From contig URBP01000036.1 in the NCBI GenBank assembly GCA_900546105.1, positions 1 through 19,339 on the forward strand: DNA of 19,339 nucleotides, given 5' to 3'. The DNA is from an uncultured Collinsella sp. (GTDB lineage: Bacteria > Actinomycetota > Coriobacteriia > Coriobacteriales > Coriobacteriaceae). The position numbers were made by a program, and so were the translations under genes. The notes under the pieces were generated by a model that was not told the DNA's origin, did no database searches, and saw only the letters and a program-made list of their open reading frames with translations. Positions 1 through 5,821 of this stretch are shown piece after piece; within the stretch, counting starts at the first letter, position 1; each line of letters begins with the position of its first letter.

Positions 1-42
1 CCGTTGCAATGAAAATGAGAATCAAGGATAGAGATGTAAGTC

Positions 43-71
43 TATAGAAACGTTTGACGTTACTAACGTAA
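43..71 (+). promoter_or_regulatory. higBA promoter region with operator-like palindrome
   Basis: A -10-like TATAGA lies at 43-48, with no good -35 box. A perfect palindrome ACGTTA-C-TAACGT (57-69) follows, directly before and touching the AAGG ribosome binding site (70-73) of higB. HigA-type antitoxins usually bind palindromes at their own promoter, so this is the natural autoregulatory operator. That role is inferred from position. Confidence 0.45.
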
Positions 72-80
72 GGCGATACT

Positions 81-362
81 ATGATTGCATCGTATAAAGA
101 TGAGGATACCGAACGCTTTGCCATGGGTGTGCGGGTCAGGAGGTTCGTGCCCTTTGAGCGTGTTGCGTTGAGGAAGATTCGCCAACTGCAGGTTTGTGCT
201 TCGCTTGATGATCTTCGCGTTCCACCGGGCAACCGCCTGGAAGCTTTGAAGGGCGATCGTGCCGGTCAATATAGCATCCGTGTTAACGAGCGCTATCGGG
301 TCTGCTTTGAGTGGAGACAGGAGATGGCTTGGAATGTCGAAATCGTCGATTATCACAAGTGA
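81..362 (+). CDS. higB: HigB-family toxin (RelE/ParE superfamily mRNA interferase)
   Basis: This 93-residue protein matches the HigB toxin family, ribosome-dependent mRNA interferases with a RelE fold. The typical signature is clear: the VRRF segment near residue 19, the block DLRVPPGNRLEALKGDRAGQ (about 44-63), then YSIRVNERYRVCF and a C-terminal VEIVDYH. Length is normal for the family. The ATG start has an AAGG motif 7 nt upstream. Its last 29 bases overlap the higA start, so the two are translationally linked, toxin first, as is usual for higBA. No inactivating change is visible, so it should be an intact toxin neutralised by HigA. The function rests on recognised family motifs. Confidence 0.93.
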   Translation: MIASYKDEDTERFAMGVRVRRFVPFERVALRKIRQLQVCASLDDLRVPPGNRLEALKGDRAGQYSIRVNERYRVCFEWRQEMAWNVEIVDYHK

Positions 363-675
363 TGAGACTTCGGCCGATTTGTTGTCGCCGGTGACTCCTG
401 GTGAGCTTCTCAAAGAGGAGTTTCTTGTTCCCATGGGCATTTCTCAATATCGCCTTGCGAAAGAGACCGGGATTCCGGCTCAGCGTATCGGGCAGATTGT
501 CTTGGGAAAACGTCGCGTGACGGCCGACACCGACCTCCGTCTTTGCCGTTATTTTGGCCTGACGGATGGTTATTGGCTGCGCGCTCAGGTGGCGTTTGAC
601 CTTGAGGCCGAGAAAAGGCGGATTGAACCGGAACTCGATAAGATCGTTCCTGTTCAGCAGGCCATCGCACTGTAG
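334..675 (+). CDS. higA: HigA-family antitoxin (XRE helix-turn-helix)
   Basis: This is a 113-residue antitoxin of the HigA family. The stretch TPGELLKEEFLVPMGISQYRLAKE followed by GIPAQRIGQIVLGKRRVTADTDLRL is a classic HTH_XRE/HigA domain (about residues 20-75), and the C-terminal part carries the helix typical of HigA. It neutralises HigB and normally represses the higBA promoter. The frame is open from 259, but the ATG at 334 is preferred: it has AGGAG 10 nt upstream and gives the usual family length. It lies inside the end of higB (29-nt overlap), so translation of toxin and antitoxin is coupled. Confidence 0.9.
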   Translation: MSKSSIITSDETSADLLSPVTPGELLKEEFLVPMGISQYRLAKETGIPAQRIGQIVLGKRRVTADTDLRLCRYFGLTDGYWLRAQVAFDLEAEKRRIEPELDKIVPVQQAIAL

Positions 676-702
676 TGCTCAAAGATGATGGGGGGGGTGG
701 CG

Positions 703-1026
703 ATGAGGCGACGCCGACAGTCTGCTGTATATAGTCCGGGCGGTTGCGGGTGCGGCTTGCTGCTGCTCCCGGTTATTGCTGTGAGTATAGGCGTGATGTT
801 TGCACTTGCTGGGCTGGCTGCGGCGGCACTCGTACTGTTTATCACTGCCATCGGCGTGACGATTTGGCTTTATCGCAGTCGTGAACAGCGCCGCGCCGAC
901 GGTAAGACCAATGTAGGATGGATTGTCTTTTTGGTCATCGCCTACCTGCTGAGCATCAGCTATTTGGCCTTCTTTATCCTGTTGCTTGTGAGCACCTTTA
1001 CTGGGGAATCCGTCACGGTGGGTTGA
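703..1026 (+). CDS. Small multi-pass membrane protein of unknown function
   Basis: I do not recognise this 107-residue protein. The start is basic (MRRRRQ) and is followed by a Gly/Cys-rich GGCGCG stretch. There are about three hydrophobic segments (roughly residues 17-35, 37-55 and 76-99), with a charged loop containing SREQRRADGK between the second and third. The ATG at 703 is preferred over the ATGs at 685 and 688 because the G-rich run just upstream can serve as a ribosome binding site. If 685 were used, the G8 tract would be coding. The gene begins 27 nt after higA stops and may be read through from the toxin-antitoxin promoter. Nothing ties its function to HigBA. Confidence 0.7.
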   Translation: MRRRRQSAVYSPGGCGCGLLLLPVIAVSIGVMFALAGLAAAALVLFITAIGVTIWLYRSREQRRADGKTNVGWIVFLVIAYLLSISYLAFFILLLVSTFTGESVTVG

Positions 1027-1133
1027 TGCGCTGCCAGCAGACGGTCGCGCAAAGTGCGTTTGCTCGGCGTTTGGATAACTGCATTGGCCGTTTACCGCAG
1101 CCTTAGCTCTCAGCTAATGAATTCAAGTTCAAT

Positions 1134-1184
1134 CCTTTCTACGATGTGCTGTGTGCCGGCGCGGTAGCCGGATCGTAGGAAGGA
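1134..1184 (+). promoter_or_regulatory. Stem-loop masking the ribosome binding site of the 1191 gene
   Basis: Bases 1134-1145 (CCTTTCTACGAT) pair with 1172-1183 (ATCGTAGGAAGG) over 12 consecutive base pairs, one a G-U wobble. The 3' arm contains the GGAAGGA ribosome binding site (1178-1184) of the gene starting at 1191. Inside, CCGG (1157-1160) can pair with CCGG (1168-1171). No T-run follows, so it is not an ordinary terminator. Its position suggests translational control, such as a thermometer, a protein site or a riboregulator target. That part is inference. Confidence 0.55.
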
Positions 1185-1190
1185 TGAATA

Positions 1191-1634
1191 ATGGCAAAAG
1201 AGGGAAAGAAGCCGATCGGCAAGATTGTCCTAGGCGTCATCGTGGTGCTGGTTATCGTCGGTGCCGTGGGCTCTATGGGTGGCAATTCAACCGATTCGTC
1301 TGCGAGCGATTCGGCAAAACCTGTCGAGGCGACACAGCAGGCTGAGGAGCAAAAAGAACCGCAAGAAACGTATACCATTGCTGATGAGGCTGAAGACACC
1401 TCCAATCAGTTTGCCTATAAGATCACGGGCACGCTGACCAATAACACGGACAAGGAAAAGAGCTACATTCAGATTGAGTATGTTCTGTATGATGCCGATG
1501 GCAACCAGGTTGGAACGGCTCTTGCAAACACCAATCATCTGAAGGCGGGCGGCTCCTGGAAGTTCGAGGCGCTGGGTACGGTGTCTCCCGACCAGGTTGC
1601 TAGCTGGGAGCGTTCGGACGTAAGCGGTTTCTAG
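1191..1634 (+). CDS. Membrane-anchored FxLYD-domain protein
   Basis: This 147-residue protein has a basic N-terminus, one hydrophobic segment (about residues 10-28, rich in V/I/L/G), a Ser/Ala/Glu/Gln-rich linker (about 31-70), and a C-terminal beta-rich domain. The domain contains FAYKITGTLTNNTDKEKSY, then IEYVLYDADGNQVGTA and a KFEALG strand. This is the pattern of FxLYD-type extracytoplasmic domains, in which a new-strand LYDxxG motif follows an N-rich turn. There is no lipobox Cys, so the anchor is probably an uncleaved transmembrane helix. The ligand is unknown. It is followed at 32 nt by the HTH gene and may share a transcript. Its ribosome binding site is sequestered by the hairpin at 1134-1184. 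Confidence 0.75.
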   Translation: MAKEGKKPIGKIVLGVIVVLVIVGAVGSMGGNSTDSSASDSAKPVEATQQAEEQKEPQETYTIADEAEDTSNQFAYKITGTLTNNTDKEKSYIQIEYVLYDADGNQVGTALANTNHLKAGGSWKFEALGTVSPDQVASWERSDVSGF

Positions 1635-1666
1635 CATGTTGCATGCACTGGGGGAGGTGAAGTCGT

Positions 1667-2089
1667 ATGCCCGATAAAAAGCTGACCGAGGAGTTGCTCA
1701 ATGAGCTTCTCGATGCGCCGAACATCGATGGCTATATCAGGGAGCACGACTTTGCCGCCCCGTCGCTTTCGGACTACCTGAAGCAGCTGCTGCAGGAAAA
1801 GGGCTTGGAGCGCTCGCGCGTGGTTCGTATGGCCGATCTCAATGAGACCTTTGGCTATCAGATCTTTACCGGTGCGCGTCACCCGAGTCGCAATAAGGTG
1901 CTGCAGATTGCCTTTGCGATGGCGCTAACGCTCAGGGAGACCAACCGTGCGCTGACGGCTGCCGGGGTAAGCGTCCTTAACTGCAAGGATCGCCGTGATG
2001 CGATTATCATCTTTTGCATCGATCGCGGGTGTAGCCTCCAAAAGGTTAACGAGGAGCTGTATCGCTTTGGTGAGGAGACGGTGAGTTAG
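1667..2089 (+). CDS. XRE-like helix-turn-helix protein upstream of a Ser/Thr kinase
   Basis: This is a 140-residue protein with a strong ribosome binding site (GGGGGAGGTG). Residues about 36-105 read as a divergent XRE/Cro-type domain: L-x2-L-L-x3-GL-x-RS-x-V, then a helix pair around NETFGYQIFTGARHPSR, then VLQIAFAMALTLRETNRALTAAG. The PSR-N-K-V-L-x-IA-x-A pattern is typical of the last helices of this fold. The C-terminus (residues 106-140) looks like an extra alpha-helical unit. From memory, proteins of this type often sit next to Ser/Thr kinase genes in gut Firmicutes and Actinobacteria, and the kinase here follows within 100 nt. It may be a kinase substrate or regulator, but this is a contextual inference. 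Confidence 0.7.
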   Translation: MPDKKLTEELLNELLDAPNIDGYIREHDFAAPSLSDYLKQLLQEKGLERSRVVRMADLNETFGYQIFTGARHPSRNKVLQIAFAMALTLRETNRALTAAGVSVLNCKDRRDAIIIFCIDRGCSLQKVNEELYRFGEETVS

Positions 2090-2141
2090 CGGCTGATATC
2101 TGAGCCGGTGGGGCTGCCGAACAACGATGCAAGCGAACGGG

Positions 2142-2180
2142 GCGCGGATGCCATGGGGTGTCTGCGCTCTGCGCTATGAT
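2142..2180 (+). promoter_or_regulatory. Putative kinase promoter (TATGAT) with upstream hairpin, possible leaderless start
   Basis: TATGAT at 2175-2180 is a good -10 hexamer and ends 7 nt before the ATG at 2188, so a transcript starting there would be leaderless or nearly so. A GC inverted repeat, GCGCGGA (2142-2148) with TCTGCGC (2161-2167), one wobble, occupies the region just upstream. No -35 consensus is seen. Confidence 0.4.
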
Positions 2181-2187
2181 GGAGGCT

Positions 2188-3567
2188 ATGGATACTCAGA
2201 CCACAGCATATTCCGATGACGAGCTGACCGCAGCGCTTGCCGAGCACCTGGCGTCGCTCGGTCGCGACGACAGCTATCGCGTGGAGCGTGTACTTAAGCG
2301 CTCGTCCGTTGAAACAACCGAGCTCGTGTACTTTGAAGGAACCGGCGGTGGTTCGCTCGGCCCCTTTGTCCGTAAACGCATCGATGCTTCGGCTCAAATC
2401 GGCGGGGCATACGAGCGTCTGTTTGCCGCCCAGCGGGCAGGCAGGCGTTTTGAGCACCTGCCCAGAATCGTCGATTGTCGTCGTGTGGGCGACGAGCTCA
2501 ACGTGGTTATGGAATACATCGAAGGGGAGACGCTCGGGGCGCTGGTGGACCGTCTGGGGGCTACCCCCGATTATGCGCGCGAAATGTATCCTGCCCTATG
2601 CGATGCCGTGGGCGAGCTCCACGCCGGTTTTGCAATGGCGGGGGAGACGTCGGCGCCGGTGATCCATCGCGACCTCAAGCCGTCGAATATCATCGTGACA
2701 GGTGCCAACTATACGCTTGATGACGGCCTGACGTTTTCATCGCTGGTGATTATCGACTTGGGGATCGCGCGCGTATGGCGCGACGGCGCCGATGCCGATA
2801 CCGTCAAGTTTGGCACGCGACCCTATGCGCCGCCCGAGCAGTATGGGTTTGGGCAGACGAGCGTGCGAAGCGACGTCTACGCACTTGGCGCCCTGTTGTT
2901 CTTCTGCTTGACGGGAGTCGACCCTAAACCAGGGCTCGACATGCGCGAGCAATGCGAGGCGCGTGGCATTCCCACTCCACTTGCCGATGCCGTCTGCATG
3001 TCGATGGCGCTCGACCCGGCCAAGCGTTTTGCGAGTGCGGAGGCATTGGGACGGGCGACGCGCGCGGCATACGACCTGAGTCGCCCCGTGCGGCCCCCTG
3101 CGCCTGCGCCTGTCCGTAATCCGGCATCGGAGACGGAGCTGACGCCCCAAGGGCTCCAGAACCCCGCAGGGCTTCCTAGGCCTGCCGCCTCCGCTGCATG
3201 CGGTCTGCTCTCTCGCGTTCCGGAGTCTCTGGGGCGCATTTGGAATACGCTCGTCTGCTTCTCGCTGCTTGTGTTCTTTGCCGGAAGTCACTTTGCCGTC
3301 TTTCACCCCACGGGAGCAAACCAAAGCTACCCGACGTGGTTTCTCATAATCGAGTATTTTTTCTTTGTCGATGGCCTTATGGTGCTTATGCATTTTGCGC
3401 TGCTCGATAAGCGCCGTCTTCGTTGGCGATTCGCACTGCTCGACAGCTATCGCGGCAAGAAACTCGCGAAACTCTGGCTCAAGGCATTGGGTGTGCTGCT
3501 CCTATGCATGATCGTCATAGTCGCGGTTGCCAATGCGACCGGCGTCGTCGATACCTCCGCTACCTAA
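2188..3567 (+). CDS. Membrane-tethered serine/threonine protein kinase
   Basis: This is a Hanks-type kinase, 459 residues from the ATG at 2188. Visible landmarks are the candidate ATP-anchoring Lys63 in FVRKRID, a hinge-like VVMEYIEG, the catalytic loop HRDLKPSN (160-167), and the metal-binding DLG (190-192, DLG instead of DFG, common in bacterial kinases). The activation segment is GTRPYAPPEQYG, followed by SDVYALGALLFFCLTG. All catalytic residues look intact. After the kinase lobe come a Pro/Ala-rich linker (about 290-335) and about three hydrophobic segments, with a C-terminal region of short extracytoplasmic loops rather than a large sensor domain. Upstream in-frame alternatives are GTG 2158 and ATG 2176. 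None has a convincing ribosome binding site, and 2188 is chosen because of the adjacent -10 box. The gene follows the HTH gene. Confidence 0.88.
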   Translation: MDTQTTAYSDDELTAALAEHLASLGRDDSYRVERVLKRSSVETTELVYFEGTGGGSLGPFVRKRIDASAQIGGAYERLFAAQRAGRRFEHLPRIVDCRRVGDELNVVMEYIEGETLGALVDRLGATPDYAREMYPALCDAVGELHAGFAMAGETSAPVIHRDLKPSNIIVTGANYTLDDGLTFSSLVIIDLGIARVWRDGADADTVKFGTRPYAPPEQYGFGQTSVRSDVYALGALLFFCLTGVDPKPGLDMREQCEARGIPTPLADAVCMSMALDPAKRFASAEALGRATRAAYDLSRPVRPPAPAPVRNPASETELTPQGLQNPAGLPRPAASAACGLLSRVPESLGRIWNTLVCFSLLVFFAGSHFAVFHPTGANQSYPTWFLIIEYFFFVDGLMVLMHFALLDKRRLRWRFALLDSYRGKKLAKLWLKALGVLLLCMIVIVAVANATGVVDTSAT

Positions 3568-3586
3568 AAGAAAAGGGCCCCATTGC

Positions 3587-4720
3587 TTAGATGCGGTTCA
3601 TCTGAGCGGCGACTTTGTTGTACCAGTCCTGCCACGTGGGCGGGCAGTACTTTTTGGCCGCTGCCGGGGTAAGGGTGGAGCCGTAGTTGGCGCCCAGATA
3701 GGCAACGTGAGCGGAGATGCCCTCGCTCCAGCTGCCAAAGCTGCGCCAACCGCCGCCACGGGCACTCCAGCCCCAGGCGTTGTAAGAATTGGCGCAATAA
3801 GCACCCTTGGTGCTCTCGATGCAGGCGATGGCGGGGGACCAACGGGGGTCGACACCGGTATTCCAAGCGGCGACGGCAAAGTTATAGCCCTGGCCTGCCA
3901 TGGGGGAGCCGGCGAGATAATTGTCGATGCGGCTCGTCCACTCATTAATGAACGAATCGTAATCGGAGCTACCGGTATTGGCGTTGTTCACCGTGGTGTC
4001 GATGGTGGTGTTGGTGTTGGTGGCCTGGCTGCTGGAATTGCTGCCGCTTACGCCCTCGCCCGAGAGCTTCTCGGCGGCAGCGGCCTTATCGGCCTCAAGC
4101 TTGGCAAGCTCGGCGGCATTTTCCTGCTCGGCTTTTGCCTGTGCCTCGCTGCGGAGCTGCTGGGCCTGAGCCAACGCATCCTCGGCGTTTTTCTGCTCTG
4201 CCTCAAGCTGAGACTTGGCCTGCTGGAGCTCAACCTTGTTCTGCTCGAGTTCGGTTTGCATGTTATTGAGCTGTTCGATCTCGTCGACGCTCGAGCTCGT
4301 GATCTGGTTGGTGTATTTGCAGGTCGTGATGAACTCACCCAGGCTCTGCGCGTTGACCAGGAAGCTCACGATGGGGTTGGTGCCCTTCTGATACTTGTAC
4401 AGATCGCGCATGGCGGAGCTTGCCTTGGCCTGCTGCTCGGGAAGCTTAGCCTCGATTTCCTCGATGCTTGCCTCATTGGAGTCAATCTGCTTTTGCAGGT
4501 CATCGAGTTTGGTACGGGCGTCGTTGTAGGCGCTCGTGGCGGCTTCGATCTTCTGCTGGGCTGCGGAAAGCTGGTCCTGCGTTGCCTGCGAGGCGGCATA
4601 CGCCGCAACGGGGGAGAGCATCGGCGTGGCCGTCAGCGCAACGGCGAGCGCGGCGCTCGTGATGATACGAGCCGGCTTCGACGCAATGAGCGCTGCGGCG
4701 CGATGATTCGAATGCTGCAT
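3587..4720 (-). CDS. Secreted coiled-coil peptidoglycan hydrolase with lysozyme-like C-terminal domain
   Basis: This secreted protein of 377 residues has a Sec signal peptide (basic start, hydrophobic core, probable cleavage after AAYA, near residue 42). Next comes a long Gln/Glu/Lys/Ala-rich coiled coil (about 45-225) of the PcsB/CwlO N-terminal type, then a Ser/Asn/Thr linker. The C-terminal domain (about 250-377) contains RWSPAIACIESTKG, with a candidate catalytic Glu, plus AWGWSARGGGWRSFGSW and HVAYLGANYG. These resemble lysozyme-like or glucosaminidase domains rather than NlpC or CHAP. It probably cleaves peptidoglycan at the division site, with the coiled coil controlling activity. The ATG at 4720 is preferred over an in-frame TTG at 4735 because GAGGGA lies 5 nt upstream. 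It converges with the kinase gene, and no clear terminator separates the two. Confidence 0.82.
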   Translation of the reverse strand: MQHSNHRAAALIASKPARIITSAALAVALTATPMLSPVAAYAASQATQDQLSAAQQKIEAATSAYNDARTKLDDLQKQIDSNEASIEEIEAKLPEQQAKASSAMRDLYKYQKGTNPIVSFLVNAQSLGEFITTCKYTNQITSSSVDEIEQLNNMQTELEQNKVELQQAKSQLEAEQKNAEDALAQAQQLRSEAQAKAEQENAAELAKLEADKAAAAEKLSGEGVSGSNSSSQATNTNTTIDTTVNNANTGSSDYDSFINEWTSRIDNYLAGSPMAGQGYNFAVAAWNTGVDPRWSPAIACIESTKGAYCANSYNAWGWSARGGGWRSFGSWSEGISAHVAYLGANYGSTLTPAAAKKYCPPTWQDWYNKVAAQMNRI

Positions 4721-4762
4721 CCAGTCCCTCTGCAATCAATCGTAGGTTATGGTTCGAACGGT

Positions 4763-4827
4763 ATTCTACTACTGCTTTCGACCTCAACTTGAACCTTAAA
4801 GGTTCCAAAGGGTCAAGTTGAACTTGA
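4763..4827 (-). promoter_or_regulatory. Promoter and palindromic operators of the peptidoglycan hydrolase
   Basis: On the minus strand a -10-like TAGAAT (4763-4768) faces the hydrolase gene, with TTCAAG (4788-4793) 19 nt upstream as a weak -35. Two perfect odd-centred palindromes follow: GAACCTT-A-AAGGTTC (4791-4805) and TCAAGTT-G-AACTTGA (4813-4827), centres 22 bp apart. An extra half-site TCAACTTGA lies at 4784-4792. The CTCAAGTT-type arms recall MerR/SoxR-family sites, but no such regulator is in the window. The regulator is unknown. Confidence 0.5.
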
Positions 4828-4890
4828 GGCTTTGGCTTTGACCTGCAGTTATGATGAATTGTTGAGAAACCATAGAGTTCAACTTTAACG

Positions 4891-4927
4891 TTACAGAGCC
4901 CTGTTTGAGAGGTGTTTTGGGCTGTAA
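4891..4927. repeat. Inverted repeat in the gap after the MOSC gene
   Basis: TTACAG and CCC (4891-4901, two-base bulge) pair with GGGCTGTAA (4919-4927) across a 17-nt loop. It lies between the stop of the MOSC gene and the hydrolase promoter. There is no T-run on either strand, so a terminator call would be weak. The rest of 4828-4954 shows nothing else clear. Confidence 0.3.
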
Positions 4928-4954
4928 AAGCTATCTCAACGTGGGGTTTTACAA

Positions 4955-5587
4955 CTACAGCGTGCCCTCCTGACGAGCCCGCTCAATCTCTTCGAGGGCC
5001 TCGGCAGGGGTGAACGAGCAAGTGCCGTCGCCGAACTTGACCACCTGGATGTCGTCGCCGATATGGACCTCTCCGCCCTTTAGTACCACGCCAAAAACGC
5101 CCTCGTGGGGAAAGATGCAGTCGCCGGCGAGATAGTAGATGGCACAGCGTGTGTGGCAGACCTTGCCGATTTGGCTGATTTCGACAAGCACCTCGCTGCC
5201 AAGCTTGAGCTGCGTGCCCAAGGGGAGCGAGAGCAGATTGATGCCTTGCGTGGTGAAATTCTCCCCAAAGTCACCCTCGTGCACATCGAGCCCGCGCTCC
5301 TGCGCCGTCTGGATGGACTCTGCAGCTAAAAAGGAAACCTGGCGGTGCCAATGCCCGGCGTGTGCGTCGGAGGTGAGGCCAAATTGCTCTATAACGGTGT
5401 CGTGTCCATCGGCGACGGGCGACTTGCGCGTGCCCTTGTGCGCCGACGTGTTGATCGAGACGATGCGGGCGGGCCTGTCGTAGGCATCGTTTGCCGTGCG
5501 TAGGGGAACGGCCGTTTGTGCGCGTTCCGCCAGCTCGCGTTTCGCGGCATTGAGGATGGGGTTATCGGTCGGATGGTCTTGGGGCAC
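4955..5587 (-). CDS. MOSC-domain protein
   Basis: This 210-residue protein has a MOSC domain (molybdenum-cofactor sulfurase C-terminal type) from about residue 42 to 190. Landmarks are GLTSDAHAGHWHRQVSFLAAESI, GDFGENFTTQGINL, GTQLKLG, then ISQIGKVCHTRCAIYYLAGDC with the conserved Cys residues, and GVFGVVLKGGEVHIGD. MOSC proteins carry sulfur or bind molybdenum cofactor; the exact substrate is not known. The N-terminal 40 residues are an extra, weakly conserved tail. The GTG start has GAAAGG 7 nt upstream. No other molybdenum-cofactor gene is in the window. Confidence 0.88.
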   Translation of the reverse strand: MPQDHPTDNPILNAAKRELAERAQTAVPLRTANDAYDRPARIVSINTSAHKGTRKSPVADGHDTVIEQFGLTSDAHAGHWHRQVSFLAAESIQTAQERGLDVHEGDFGENFTTQGINLLSLPLGTQLKLGSEVLVEISQIGKVCHTRCAIYYLAGDCIFPHEGVFGVVLKGGEVHIGDDIQVVKFGDGTCSFTPAEALEEIERARQEGTL

Positions 5588-5631
5588 GTGCGCGCCTTTC
5601 GTTTGAGGATGTCAATACGTTGAATCCTACA

Positions 5632-5657
5632 ACAATGGTAGGTTCATTGCCCATTGT
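5632..5657. promoter_or_regulatory. Operator-like inverted repeat upstream of the MOSC gene
   Basis: ACAATGG (5632-5638) and CCATTGT (5651-5657) form a perfect 7-12-7 inverted repeat about 45 nt upstream of the GTG at 5587. An overlapping small hairpin, GAA(T)CCTAC with GTAGGTTC (5622-5645), uses part of the same bases. The two cannot form together. No promoter consensus was identified. A regulatory role is a guess from position. Confidence 0.3.
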
Positions 5658-5759
5658 CATACAACGGTGAGCGCCATCTGCGTGCTGGCCTTCGTGCCGG
5701 ACGATTGCGTCGATTGCCATAGATACGGTGGAACTTTGGGCGCCGGCGGTTTGGCACGC

Positions 5760-5765
5760 TAGAAT
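5760..5765 (+). promoter_or_regulatory. -10 element of the D-aspartate ligase gene
   Basis: TAGAAT at 5760-5765 is followed by A/T-rich bases and lies about 60 nt before the ATG. The -35 region (around 5735-5742, TTTGGG) is poor. The same hexamer TAGAAT serves other starts in this window (16151-16156 and minus 4763-4768). Confidence 0.4.
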
Positions 5766-5821
5766 AAATCAGTTGCGCAAAGACCGCCCGTTGTGTGGGC
5801 AGTTCGTGATAGGAAGTTTCC

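Noticed and set aside
259..333. An upstream start for higA at 259
   Set aside because: It would overlap the toxin gene by over 100 nt and add 25 residues unlike the family. The ATG at 334 has AGGAG at a suitable distance.
2158..3567. The kinase as a pseudokinase because of DLG and a weak glycine loop
   Set aside because: The HRDLKPSN loop, metal-binding Asp and Lys63 are all present, and DLG is common among active bacterial kinases.
3568..3586. A terminator between the kinase and the hydrolase gene
   Set aside because: Only a GGGCCC palindrome flanked by A/T-rich runs is seen. No stem-loop with a proper loop can be drawn in this 19-nt gap.
3527..4792. A 421-codon open frame on the plus strand
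   Set aside because: It is antisense to the secreted hydrolase and has no convincing ribosome binding site. Gly/Leu repeats mirror the Gln/Ala coiled coil.
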